Positions 1-8,292 of a DNA stretch of 64,000 nt are shown one piece after another (position 1 is the first letter of the stretch; each line of letters begins with the position of its first letter). This DNA is from Promethearchaeota archaeon. GTDB taxonomy: Archaea; Asgardarchaeota; Lokiarchaeia; Sigyniarchaeales; SOKP01. The stretch lies in contig JAHPZE010000002.1 of the NCBI GenBank assembly GCA_019058365.1, forward strand, positions 62,001 to 126,000. The letters run 5' to 3'. Made by a program: the position numbers and the translations under genes. The notes beneath the pieces are model-generated. The model made no database searches, had not been told where the DNA came from, and was given only the letters and a program-made list of their open reading frames with translations.

Positions 1-254
1 ATAACTTTTGGTCTCTCTGGTTGATGAGAAATATTTATTACTTGATATTTTGAACTTTGTTGATCAGTTTCTTTTTGTTCATAACATACTGAATCACAAT
101 GAATACAACGAGGTTTATGTTCCTTATCTAAATAGATTGCAACATAAATCAATAGGCCAATACCCCCAGTGAAAATAGCTAAGATAATCGCCAAACCAAT
201 ATTGAATTCATTCTTTTTTGTATAAACATTCATATTACATTTTGGACAATACAT
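1..254 (-). CDS. Zinc-ribbon small membrane protein, C-terminus cut by window edge
   Basis: Reading the minus strand from an ATG at 254 gives an open frame that runs off the window start. It begins MYCPKCNMNVYTKK, one half of a zinc ribbon. A hydrophobic segment (about residues 19-43, containing FTGGIGLLIYVAIYL) follows, then a second Cys pair CIHC. The layout and the GGIGLLIY core match the neighbouring protein at 388-771, so the two are tandem paralogues. A single membrane span between two metal-binding Cys pairs is visible; the function is unknown. The 3' part lies outside the window. The paralogy is seen directly; nothing supports a specific role. Confidence 0.7.
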   Translation of the reverse strand, partial: MYCPKCNMNVYTKKNEFNIGLAIILAIFTGGIGLLIYVAIYLDKEHKPRCIHCDSVCYEQKETDQQSSKYQVINISHQPERPKV

Positions 255-387
255 ATTTTTATCATACCAAATTGTTTTATTTTTATTTAATTAAAAGAAG
301 ATTTTAATTGAATTAAAAAAATTTGGAGTCCAATTTTTAAAATTAATATGCAAAAACGCCTATACTAAGTAAAAATACGTAAAAAAA

Positions 388-771
388 TTAATTTTCGGAA
401 ATTTGACTCCCACAGTTCGGACAATAACTTGTTCCTGGATTTAATTTTTCTCCACAAAGAGAACAAAAATTCGGTCTAGAGCCAGTTATTTCTTCAGATA
501 TGTTTACAGGTGTTGAATATGATGATTGTTGAATTTGAGGTTGAGGTTGATAAGTATAGGGGCTTGGAGTTTGGAAGGTTGTAATTTTATTCCCACAATG
601 CACACATCTATCTTCAGGTTTACTGTAATATATTGCGAGGTAAATCAATAAACCAATTCCCGCTGTAAAAATCAACAATACTATTGCGAGACAAGTATCA
701 ATATCTTCACGTTTTAACAAAACTTCTTGGTTACAGCGGTTGCAATATCCTGTAGGATTTGTAGTTGTCAT
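388..771 (-). CDS. Zinc-ribbon membrane protein (double zinc ribbon)
   Basis: A 127-residue protein if started at ATG 771; a TTG three codons upstream (780) is also possible, but ATG aligns with the start of the paralogue at 254. The order is an N-terminal CNRC pair, a hydrophobic span with the TAGIGLLIYLAIYYSK core, CVHC completing the N-terminal ribbon, a Gln/Pro/Ser-rich linker, and a C-terminal ribbon (FCSLCGEK and YCPNCGSQ). Zinc ribbons of this kind bind proteins or nucleic acids, and the membrane span would anchor it. It belongs to a run of three similar genes on this strand. Function unknown. Confidence 0.8.
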   Translation of the reverse strand: MTTTNPTGYCNRCNQEVLLKREDIDTCLAIVLLIFTAGIGLLIYLAIYYSKPEDRCVHCGNKITTFQTPSPYTYQPQPQIQQSSYSTPVNISEEITGSRPNFCSLCGEKLNPGTSYCPNCGSQISEN

Positions 772-847
772 TTTACGCAATTATGTAAAATTTTAATTTT
801 ATTCCTTTAGACTTTAAGATTATGAATATAAATATTAATTTAAATTT

Positions 848-1237
848 TTATTCTATTAGGTAAGCACCACAACTTGGACAGTTTTCTACCTCTTTTAATA
901 TTTCTTGTTTACAATATGGACAGTAAACCTTGGACTTTTCTTTTTTTTCATCTTCAATTTTTTGAAGTATTCGGCTAATTTGAGCTTTTGGATCTGGAAT
1001 CTCTTCATGAGAATTATAAATACTTAATTGATTTTGGCAATTTGGGCAAATATTTCTTTTTAAAATTACATAACGATAAATGAGAAAGGGAACTATTGCA
1101 AAACCTAATGAAGAAATAATTGCTAGAATCCAGATATTAATGTACATATTCTCTATGGATTTTCTTTTAGGTTTTAAAATTTCTTTCTCACAATTCTTGC
1201 AGTATGCGAATTTATTATGTTTACGCATTACTCTCAT
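848..1237 (-). CDS. Zinc-ribbon membrane protein, third of a tandem group
   Basis: A 129-residue protein starting at ATG 1237, with a second in-frame ATG at 1228. It has an N-terminal CKNC, hydrophobic stretches around residues 31-60 that could form one or two spans, CPNC after the membrane region, a charged Lys/Glu linker and a C-terminal ribbon with CPYC and CPSCGAYL. The architecture copies the two upstream paralogues but the membrane segment has diverged. It is likely membrane-anchored, with zinc ribbons on one face. No function can be assigned. The 200 bp between it and the divergent tmk gene hold no recognisable feature. Confidence 0.8.
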   Translation of the reverse strand: MRVMRKHNKFAYCKNCEKEILKPKRKSIENMYINIWILAIISSLGFAIVPFLIYRYVILKRNICPNCQNQLSIYNSHEEIPDPKAQISRILQKIEDEKKEKSKVYCPYCKQEILKEVENCPSCGAYLIE

Positions 1238-1437
1238 TTTAAATAAGAATATTTAATTATTTTAATTTATGTAGTAGATTCTATAAGAATTTATTATAAT
1301 ATTCTAATATGCTTTAATTTGTTAAAAATTTAATAAAATGAGGTAATTAAAAATAAAACGAATAAGTCCTTATTGATAATAATTTAGTAAATCTTAGTTG
1401 AATTATTGCTAAAATATAATACATTTTTTGATTTAAT

Positions 1438-2043
1438 TTGAAGCAAAAATCTTTGTTTATTGCATTAGAAGGGATTGATGGATCAGGCACAAGCACTCAT
1501 AGTCACCTTCTTAAAGGTTTTTTAGAAAGCAAGGGATTCAAAGTTCATTTAACGATGGAACCGTCTGAAAGCGATATTGGGAAATTAGTCAGGAAATATC
1601 TAAAAGATAAAAATGTACCGCCTGCCGCTGATGCATTATTATTTGCTACTGACAGAAACTTACATTATCATAACGAAATCAAGAAAAAACTAGAAGATAG
1701 GTATATTGTTATATCCGATCGTTATTTAGAATCTTCGATAGTATATCAATCGTTACAATCAGATAAAATCTCTGTTGAATGGGTTATGGAAATCAATAAA
1801 TTTGTAGCACTACCTGATATAACAATTATTTTAGATGTCGATCCAAAAACGGCATTAGCAAGAAAAGAAGAAGCTGATTTGGAAAAATTTGAGGATAACT
1901 CATTTTTACATAAAGTAAGAAATCTTTATCTCAGCCGCGCTAAACAAGAAGGGTATTCTATTGTTAACTCTGATGATATTATAGAATTTGTTCAAGAAAA
2001 GATTCAGAAAATTATACTCGATAAGCTAAAAGATTTGAGTTGA
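1438..2043 (+). CDS. tmk: Thymidylate kinase (dTMP kinase)
   Basis: dTMP kinase phosphorylates dTMP to dTDP for DNA synthesis in the cytoplasm. The 201-residue length is normal for the family. The start is TTG at 1438, because the conserved beta-strand and P-loop begin eight codons later. The P-loop at residues 11-20 reads EGIDGSGTST, so the usual P-loop Lys (GKS/T) is Thr18. The DRY-type motif SDRYLES, around residue 95, and the TMEPSES stretch that contacts the substrate phosphate are present. The gene stands alone, divergent from the zinc-ribbon genes and convergent with the HD gene. The fold assignment is firm; the missing lysine makes full kinase activity less certain. Confidence 0.88.
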   Translation: MKQKSLFIALEGIDGSGTSTHSHLLKGFLESKGFKVHLTMEPSESDIGKLVRKYLKDKNVPPAADALLFATDRNLHYHNEIKKKLEDRYIVISDRYLESSIVYQSLQSDKISVEWVMEINKFVALPDITIILDVDPKTALARKEEADLEKFEDNSFLHKVRNLYLSRAKQEGYSIVNSDDIIEFVQEKIQKIILDKLKDLS

Positions 2044-2127
2044 ATTATGAAAAAAAAATAACAAAACCTTCTTTTTCTTTACTATAATTAGTTAATTAAC
2101 TATAGAACAAATTATTAAAATAACTCG

Positions 2128-2664
2128 TTACATTAATTCTTCAATTTCTTTTTGAATATGTTCGATTCTTTTTTTCGATTTTAACAAAATCTTACTTCTT
2201 CCATATTTTTGAAACCATCTATTAAATCTGGCTTGGATTGAAACTTCTCTCGTACCCGCCATATGTTTATCTGCTAAACATATTATTTTTTCTTCTAAAG
2301 TGATAGGTAAATAATCCTTTTCAGGTAATCCCACTTTTTTAGCATCTTGTTTATCTAAACCACCTAAAATATGAGTTTCACAGATTCTCGCGAGTTTATC
2401 TGAAAAACCTCTCTGTCTTAAGAGTTTACCACCTATTAATGCATGGTTAAAACCATGGGTTTTAGATCTCCCAATATCATGCAATAAAGCCCCAATTTCA
2501 ATCAAATTTACATCTAATTTTGCCTTTTTTACTTTATTTGCTATTTCTATGGCTTTATCAGCAACTTTTTCTGAATGGCGTCTAACTGAGAGTGGAACTT
2601 TCAATCTCCTTAACAGTTCTAACGCAAAATCCCGATCGGGTAAAATTTCTTCTTTATTTACCAT
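2128..2664 (-). CDS. HD-domain metal-dependent phosphohydrolase (TIGR00295-like)
   Basis: A 178-residue HD-superfamily protein. The metal-binding set is visible: H30 in the first helix, H62-D63 in the LLHDIGRSKTHG motif, further His in NHALIGG and ETHILGG, and a downstream Asp in LADKHMAGT. The sequence closely resembles the archaeal family annotated TIGR00295, whose substrate is unknown; HD enzymes hydrolyse nucleotides or phosphoesters. Start ATG 2664. It is convergent with tmk, separated by 84 bp. The family call is from memory of the motif pattern; the substrate is not inferred. Confidence 0.82.
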   Translation of the reverse strand: MVNKEEILPDRDFALELLRRLKVPLSVRRHSEKVADKAIEIANKVKKAKLDVNLIEIGALLHDIGRSKTHGFNHALIGGKLLRQRGFSDKLARICETHILGGLDKQDAKKVGLPEKDYLPITLEEKIICLADKHMAGTREVSIQARFNRWFQKYGRSKILLKSKKRIEHIQKEIEELM

Positions 2665-2832
2665 TATTTTTTATAATTAACCAATTAACTTTAAGTTTGA
2701 GTTATTATAAAATTCAGTAAATCTCTATTCTAACCAAGATATCTGCAATCTTTAGTGTTTAAATATTAATAGACTAGGTAGAACAGATTTACTCACTATA
2801 TTCTATGAAAAAATAATTTCTCTTAGGGATTT

Positions 2833-3315
2833 TTAATAGAATTCCTCATAAGGTCCGCTTACTAAGCCACCAACTAATCCTCCAATTAAAACCCCTACAA
2901 ATGCGCTAATTATTCCCCCTAATGTTTCAATCAATTGCGTTCCTTGGAATAAAGACATTAAATCTTCACCGGATATAATGCTTAATATTATCCAAAACAA
3001 TAAAACTACAATAACTACTAACGAACTAGCTATTACTCCTCTTCTTAAACCTTTTGCTATTGACCCTGTGAGGTAACCGATGAAAATCCATGCTAAAATT
3101 TCGGGAACAAAAAATCCAAGGATGGTTGGCGTCCCTGTAAAAAATGAAATCATATCAAAATCAAAATTTGCTCCCACCAATAATGCTCCCACTCTTAATC
3201 CATTAATTCCGGAAGATATTATGGTTAATATATCAACCATATTAAAGAAAAAAGCAGAAAAGAAGCTAAATACAATACCAACTATGATACCAATAACTAA
3301 TCGATAGGACGTCAT
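2833..3315 (-). CDS. Small integral membrane protein, unknown function
   Basis: About 160 residues from ATG 3315; an in-frame TTG at 3327 would add four residues. There are about four hydrophobic segments: near residues 4-30, 65-85, 95-115 and 133-155. The last is Gly-rich (GGIISAFVGVLIGGLVGGLV), a pattern seen in small archaeal membrane families such as DUF5518. There are no catalytic motifs. It is divergent from the uS2 gene. Membrane localisation is well supported; the function is unknown. Confidence 0.7.
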   Translation of the reverse strand: MTSYRLVIGIIVGIVFSFFSAFFFNMVDILTIISSGINGLRVGALLVGANFDFDMISFFTGTPTILGFFVPEILAWIFIGYLTGSIAKGLRRGVIASSLVVIVVLLFWIILSIISGEDLMSLFQGTQLIETLGGIISAFVGVLIGGLVGGLVSGPYEEFY

Positions 3316-3492
3316 GATTAAAACCAATATACATCTAAATGATTAAATAATAGTTATAATCTATAAGTTATATTAATAATTAAAATCATTATGCTATATT
3401 AAAACTTTAGTTCTTAAGCTTTTACAAAAATCTGCTCAATAAAATATTAAAGTTATTATGTATTCAATAATATATTCATAAATTCGTTAGAC

Positions 3493-3508
3493 ATAAATAT
3501 ATTTTAAA
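3493..3508 (+). promoter_or_regulatory. Possible TATA element upstream of the uS2 gene
   Basis: An uninterrupted A/T tract, ATAAATATATTTTAAA, lies about 38 bp before the TTG start of the uS2 gene, the right place for an archaeal TATA box with a short leader. The whole intergenic region is AT-rich, so this is only a positional suggestion. Confidence 0.3.
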
Positions 3509-3545
3509 TTAATTAACGTCAGAAAAAAAAAGTAAGGCTACTAAT

Positions 3546-4373
3546 TTGGCTCGAAAGAAAAAGAAAACTGAAGAACCAGAAAGTACGAAAAAAAACGACG
3601 ATCTAGAAGATTTTAGTGAAGAATTCGATATTGATTTTGAAGAAGATTTAGATTTAGAAGAAGAACTTGACTTATTAGACACTAAAGATATAGAAGCAGG
3701 AATTGAGATAAAAGAAGAATTAATTGATAAAGATGAGGAAAGAAAACAGCTTTATTTAAGCTGTGGGATACATATTGGAACAAAACTATTAACTGGAGAT
3801 GCTCGAAGGTTTATTTATAGGCAGACTAATTATGGATTATATGTTATTGATTTAACTCAAACCGATGAACGACTTAAAATTGCAGCTAAATTCTTAAGCA
3901 AATATGTTGAAGAAGGAAGTGATAGAGTCATTGTTACTTCAGTTCGACGATATGGGAAAGAACCAGTAAAAAAGTTTTGTGAAGTATTAGGGTGCAGAGC
4001 AATAACTTCAAGATTTATTCCCGGCTCACTTACAAACCCAATTATTGATACCTACATTAAAGACGCGAGCGTTGTATTAATTGTAGATCCTCATGCAGAT
4101 AAAGTAGTTTTACGAGAAGCTAAATTAGCCCGAATCCCTTTAGTATCTCTATTTGATACCGATGATACTCTTACAGGCATAGATCTTGCGATTCCAGCTA
4201 ATAATCGAGGTAAAAAAGCATTAGGGCTAGCATTCTGGCTTTTAGCACGACAAATTATGTTAGAGTTAGGTAAAATATCAAGTGAAGATGAGTTTCGATA
4301 CACACTTGATGATTTTACTTCAAAAATAGTTCCTGTTTACCGTCAAGAACAGCAAAGTCAAACAAGAAGATAA
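3546..4373 (+). CDS. rpsB: Small ribosomal subunit protein uS2 (S2) with acidic N-terminal extension
   Basis: uS2 is a structural protein of the small ribosomal subunit. From about residue 65 the sequence follows the archaeal/eukaryotic uS2 core: YLSCGIHIGTKLLTGDARRF, the YGLYVIDLTQTDERL segment, CRAITSRFIPGSLTNP, and the ARIPLVSLFDTD motif near the end. The start is TTG at 3546. The first 60 or so residues are a Lys-rich patch followed by a very acidic Glu/Asp stretch, so the 275-residue protein is longer than the roughly 200-230 residues usual in archaea. Unusually, no other ribosomal or RNA polymerase gene adjoins it. The identity is secure. Confidence 0.95.
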   Translation: MARKKKKTEEPESTKKNDDLEDFSEEFDIDFEEDLDLEEELDLLDTKDIEAGIEIKEELIDKDEERKQLYLSCGIHIGTKLLTGDARRFIYRQTNYGLYVIDLTQTDERLKIAAKFLSKYVEEGSDRVIVTSVRRYGKEPVKKFCEVLGCRAITSRFIPGSLTNPIIDTYIKDASVVLIVDPHADKVVLREAKLARIPLVSLFDTDDTLTGIDLAIPANNRGKKALGLAFWLLARQIMLELGKISSEDEFRYTLDDFTSKIVPVYRQEQQSQTRR

Positions 4374-4537
4374 TTTATTAAATATTAATATCTTGGTTTA
4401 TCAATTTTATATTATTTATTAAATAATTCCTTGATGATTTAAACGCAAATTGTATAGGTTTTTTTAACAAATCAAATTGTTCCTATATATTGACAAAAAC
4501 AATAATTTTGTTGACTAATATCTTAAATTATAATTTC

Positions 4538-5215
4538 TTATTTTATGTACAATATGTTAGGAAGATCAGAGAGATTGTTAAGAAATTCTCTTACTTGATA
4601 TCGACTGAACACTTTTCGTGGAGTAACTCCTGAAAGAACAGCAATAAATGAAATATCTGCTCTATTGGCTGTTTCTGCATCAATTGTACTGTCTCCGATA
4701 TATATAACTTTTGAAATAGGTAAATTTAATTTCTTTACAGCTAACAATAATCCAAATGGATCTGGTTTAAGCATTTGGACATCTTCCCCACCAACAATAA
4801 CCTCAAAATAATCTAAAAGATTTTCTCTACTCAAAATAGCTTTTATTCTATATCGAAATTTCGTAGAAACAATCCCTAACTTAAAACCATTATTATATAA
4901 TCCTTTAATTACATCAGGGGTCTCTGTAAACAATATAGTAAAATCTGCCATAATCTCATCTGCCTTTTTAATGAAAAAATACTTGAATTTTTCTGTTTTA
5001 TCTACATGTTGTTCTCCTACTAGGTTTATAAATGTATGTTCAAGTGTAAGACCAATTGTTTTAATAATGTCATTTTTTGTAAATTCTGCAAAACCAAGTT
5101 CTTTTAATGCATAATTTACACATTTTACAACACCTTTGGACGAATCTGCTAATGTAAAGTCAAAATCAAATATCACGCCTTTTATTCCTTTGATTTCATT
5201 TTTAGGAATCCTCAT
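4538..5215 (-). CDS. HAD-superfamily phosphatase, phosphoglycolate phosphatase-like
   Basis: A 225-residue haloacid dehalogenase-fold hydrolase. Motif I is DFDFTLADS (D17 nucleophile, D19 acid/base), motif II is the Ser/Thr in GIVSTKF, motif III the Lys in MLKPDPFG, and motif IV GDSTIDAETA. The helical cap lies between motifs I and II, as in the phosphoglycolate phosphatase/beta-phosphoglucomutase subgroup. It would dephosphorylate a small metabolite; the substrate cannot be read from sequence. Start ATG 5215. The region to the divergent CooC gene (about 180 bp) holds nothing recognisable. Confidence 0.85.
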   Translation of the reverse strand: MRIPKNEIKGIKGVIFDFDFTLADSSKGVVKCVNYALKELGFAEFTKNDIIKTIGLTLEHTFINLVGEQHVDKTEKFKYFFIKKADEIMADFTILFTETPDVIKGLYNNGFKLGIVSTKFRYRIKAILSRENLLDYFEVIVGGEDVQMLKPDPFGLLLAVKKLNLPISKVIYIGDSTIDAETANRADISFIAVLSGVTPRKVFSRYQVREFLNNLSDLPNILYIK

Positions 5216-5397
5216 GAGTTTCCGATTCGATATTATTTCTATAAATTTTCTCTATTTATTATTAATTTCTCTACTAAACAAGTTTATTTTTCTTATTAAA
5301 TCGCAACTTACTCTTTTGAATTATTTATAGTAAGTTTTTAATTTTAAATCAATTACTTTAACATAGAGAAATATTACTAATTTTAAGTGTTTTAGTG

Positions 5398-6174
5398 ATG
5401 AAAAAAATTATCTCATTTTCTGGAAAGGGTGGTGTAGGGAAATCCACACTCCTCGTCTTGATGCTCAAATATCTCCTTGAAAAATCTAAAGATCTTAACA
5501 TCCTCGTAATTGATGCCGATCCCGATGCAAATATTGGAGACATTATCGGAAAAGAAATCCATTTTAAAGAAACCATTGGGGGGAAAATGACCATCTTAAA
5601 AGACAAAATCCAAAAACGGCAGATACCTCTTGATGTGTCGAAAGCGCAAATCATTGAATCTGAGGTCTTTGATGCATTAATCGAAATGGACGACTTTGAT
5701 ATATTAGAAATGGGACGTAGCGAAGGTGAGGGGTGCTATTGTAGTGTAAATAACACCTTAAAGCGGGTGATTGACATCCTCTCAAAAAATTATGATGTAA
5801 CGTTAATAGATGCCCCCGCAGGACTGGAATATTTTGCCAGAAAAACGGGTCGAAACGTCACAGATTTAGTGATAGTAAGTGATCCAAGCAAAATGGGTAT
5901 CCATACCATGAAACGGATATTAGAAGTATCTAAAGAAGTAGATTTGAAATTTGAAAATATATGGATACTTGGGAATCGGTTTCCAGAAAATATAAGAGAT
6001 ATTTTAGAAAAAGAAGTTACCAACATTAAAGAAGAATATGTAAAGCTTCTTGGCTTTATTGCGAATAGTGAAGAAATAAGTAAAATGAATTTAGTTGGTG
6101 AAAATCTCCTAAACTTACCAAACGAAAGCGAAGCATATAAAACAGGCAAAGAATTATTCGCTAAAATAGTATAA
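5398..6174 (+). CDS. cooC: CooC-like P-loop ATPase (CO dehydrogenase nickel-insertion accessory protein)
   Basis: A MinD/ParA-type deviant Walker ATPase of 258 residues. Walker A is GKGGVGKST (about residues 9-17), followed by the IDADPDANIG switch region. A CYC motif at residues 113-115, after GRSEGEG, is the hallmark of CooC, where the Cys pair binds Ni(II)/Zn(II) at the dimer interface. LIDAPAGLEY is the Walker B-like segment. CooC uses ATP to deliver nickel to the C-cluster of CO dehydrogenase. No CODH/ACS gene is in the window. A GTG one codon upstream (5395) is an alternative start. The first half looks less AT-rich than its neighbours by eye. Confidence 0.85.
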   Translation: MKKIISFSGKGGVGKSTLLVLMLKYLLEKSKDLNILVIDADPDANIGDIIGKEIHFKETIGGKMTILKDKIQKRQIPLDVSKAQIIESEVFDALIEMDDFDILEMGRSEGEGCYCSVNNTLKRVIDILSKNYDVTLIDAPAGLEYFARKTGRNVTDLVIVSDPSKMGIHTMKRILEVSKEVDLKFENIWILGNRFPENIRDILEKEVTNIKEEYVKLLGFIANSEEISKMNLVGENLLNLPNESEAYKTGKELFAKIV

Positions 6175-6176
6175 AA

Positions 6177-6839
6177 TTAAAGGTATTCATTAATCTTTTT
6201 ATTTAGAAAATTTTTTTCTACTCCACCTCTCATCCCAGGTAATTCAAAACACTTGTCTGGAACCATTCGCTTAAAATAACTTTTGTTTTCTCTTTCAGAA
6301 ATAAATTGTGAACTATATAGTGTTTCGAATATTTTTTCTCCTGAAAATTGTATATCTTCGAAATATGGATTAAAAGAGCGATTTTTACTAACTTCTTCTA
6401 CTACTTTTTTTAGAGGAGAATTAAACTCCCGGATTATTCCTTTTTCATCTATTATTGCAGTTTTATGAGTGTGTTCATTATATAAACAAATTATGCATTG
6501 TGGCCATCTTTCATGAAAATATTCTAAAACAAGATCTATTACACGATGTTTTAATAGGACTACTCCAAATAGTACGCCACGATTATTGATCTGTGTTCGT
6601 GTAAATTGTTTAGCACGATAAGATTCAGTAGACACTTCCCGCATCATACAGTTAATTTTTTTTGCGAGTGGAGTACCTGAATTTCGTAAGATAACTTCTG
6701 GAATTTTTTTAATATGTTTGATTAGAACAGGAGAAAATTTACAATGACGGGGTAGATTATGAATCAATTCTTCATGTGAGTGACCTTTAGCGCACCCAAC
6801 AACTTCTAACGGATCTTGAACCTCCTTTATTTTTTTCAT
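6177..6839 (-). CDS. DUF4130-like protein, partner of the radical SAM DNA-metabolism protein
   Basis: A 220-residue protein whose middle part (about residues 60-130) has the pattern of DUF4130 (TIGR03915 type): a MREV..ESYRAKQFTR segment, HRVIDLVLEYFHERWP and a following ICLYNEHTHKTAI strand. The C-terminus ends with a YFKRMVPDKCFELPG stretch resembling the family's closing motif. In bacteria this family sits beside the radical SAM protein TIGR03916. Here the ATG overlaps the upstream radical SAM stop codon by one base (TAATG), so the two are translationally coupled. The exact activity is unknown; a role in DNA modification or repair is inferred from the partner. Confidence 0.65.
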   Translation of the reverse strand: MKKIKEVQDPLEVVGCAKGHSHEELIHNLPRHCKFSPVLIKHIKKIPEVILRNSGTPLAKKINCMMREVSTESYRAKQFTRTQINNRGVLFGVVLLKHRVIDLVLEYFHERWPQCIICLYNEHTHKTAIIDEKGIIREFNSPLKKVVEEVSKNRSFNPYFEDIQFSGEKIFETLYSSQFISERENKSYFKRMVPDKCFELPGMRGGVEKNFLNKKINEYL

Positions 6840-8164
6840 TAGATTCCTTTTTCCATGATTTTATTCTCATTTAGATTAATAAACTTGTGTAGAGTCGTTT
6901 GATTTCCTTTATTTATCAAAAGAAAAGGATCAGCTCTCTTTAATACTACACCAACCGATTTTAGATCTTGTCTACGTTTAAAAACGAATTTTCTAGTTCG
7001 CAAATTAATTATTCTTTTAGCAGAAATTGGACCAATTCCCGGAACTCGAATTAAATCTTGGTAAGATGCTTGATTTGGATCTACAGACCCATGATCTTTA
7101 AAATATTTTCTTGCTAAGTGCATTTTTGGGTCACCTCTAGGTAAATTACACTCTTCATTTAGTATTTCCTTCAAATCCTTCAATTTATAATGATATATCC
7201 GTAATAACCAATCACTTTGATATAATCTGTGCTCTCTTGTTAATGGAGCGGCTTGTTTGCCAGCTAAGGGTGTCCCTTTTATAGGAATAAATGAAGAAAA
7301 ATATGCTCGCCTTAAGTCAATTCCTTTATATCCCCAATCAATTCTCTTAAGTAGATCATAATCAGTCTCATTTTCCGCAGCACCCACTACAAATTGTGTC
7401 GTTTGTCCACTATTAAGAATTGGAGCTCCATCCCATCTAAATTTTTTATAACCATCTTCTCGTCGGTCCTTAATCATTCTTTCTTGGAATTTCAATTGAT
7501 TTTCTTGCTTAAAATCTCGCATAATTTTTAGTGCCTCATCATTATGTCTAACTCGAATTTGTTTTAACCAACGCTGGCGTGTTATGATATCATTATTGAA
7601 ATCTTTCTGTTCAGCAATTTCAGCTAAATAGTCTTTAGTTGAGGCTTCAGAATTTATTGAAATACGATCAGATAGAGATATTGCTTCCTTTAACAAATAT
7701 TGGCTTACACCGGGTAAACATTTAAAATGAACATATCCACGAAATTTATATTTAAATCTAAGAAGTCTAATTGCCTCCAACATCTCTTCGGTTGTCTTAT
7801 CTGCACTACCACAAACTCCTGATGAAATGAAAACTCCTTCTACAACATTCATCGAATAAAGCTTCATAAATGTCCGAGCATATTCTTCTGGAGTAAAACT
7901 TAACTTCTGTTTTGCACTATGAGAAAAGCAATACTTGCAATTATATATACACTTATTAGTATATAGAGTTTTAAATAAGCTCATACATCGCCCATCAGGA
8001 GTATAGGAATGGCAAATCCCCGCACTTGCTGTTGCCCCAATCCATTTTTTTGAATCTCCGAAAAGTTTTGGATATTTATCAGTACGACTGGAAGCAGTAC
8101 TGGCACAAATATCATACTTTGAATTTTCTCCTAAGATACGAATCTTTTCCAAAACAGAAGGCAC
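6839..8164 (-). CDS. Putative DNA modification/repair radical SAM protein (TIGR03916-like) with C-terminal HhH
   Basis: A 441-residue radical SAM enzyme. The cluster motif CX3CX2C is C72, C76, C79 (CIYNCKYC), preceded by the conserved GICHSYTPDGRC stretch typical of TIGR03916. The central region has FISSGVCG, and GYVHFKCLPG as in that family. The C-terminus carries a helix-hairpin-helix DNA-binding motif around residues 365-385 (RVPGIGPISAKRI). The family is predicted to act on DNA because its bacterial members sit next to uracil-DNA-glycosylase-like or DUF4130 proteins. The gene is coupled to its DUF4130-like partner. Family assignment is confident; the reaction is not known. Confidence 0.88.
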   Translation of the reverse strand: MPSVLEKIRILGENSKYDICASTASSRTDKYPKLFGDSKKWIGATASAGICHSYTPDGRCMSLFKTLYTNKCIYNCKYCFSHSAKQKLSFTPEEYARTFMKLYSMNVVEGVFISSGVCGSADKTTEEMLEAIRLLRFKYKFRGYVHFKCLPGVSQYLLKEAISLSDRISINSEASTKDYLAEIAEQKDFNNDIITRQRWLKQIRVRHNDEALKIMRDFKQENQLKFQERMIKDRREDGYKKFRWDGAPILNSGQTTQFVVGAAENETDYDLLKRIDWGYKGIDLRRAYFSSFIPIKGTPLAGKQAAPLTREHRLYQSDWLLRIYHYKLKDLKEILNEECNLPRGDPKMHLARKYFKDHGSVDPNQASYQDLIRVPGIGPISAKRIINLRTRKFVFKRRQDLKSVGVVLKRADPFLLINKGNQTTLHKFINLNENKIMEKGI

Positions 8165-8292
8165 TTTACTCCTCAGCTAAATAGAATAACATACCTTATA
8201 ATGGTATATATGTTTAAATCTTGAAATTTTCCTTATAAAAAGAGAGGGGATATTGAATTTTCAATAAAATTTTAGGTTGCAAAAATATTACT

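Noticed and set aside
2044..2127. Rho-independent terminator between tmk and the HD gene
   Set aside because: T-rich runs are present but no stem of useful length; AT-rich background makes T-tracts uninformative.
3328..3545. tRNA or small RNA gene upstream of the uS2 gene
   Set aside because: No cloverleaf, T-loop or GC-rich stem is visible; the interval is uniformly AT-rich.
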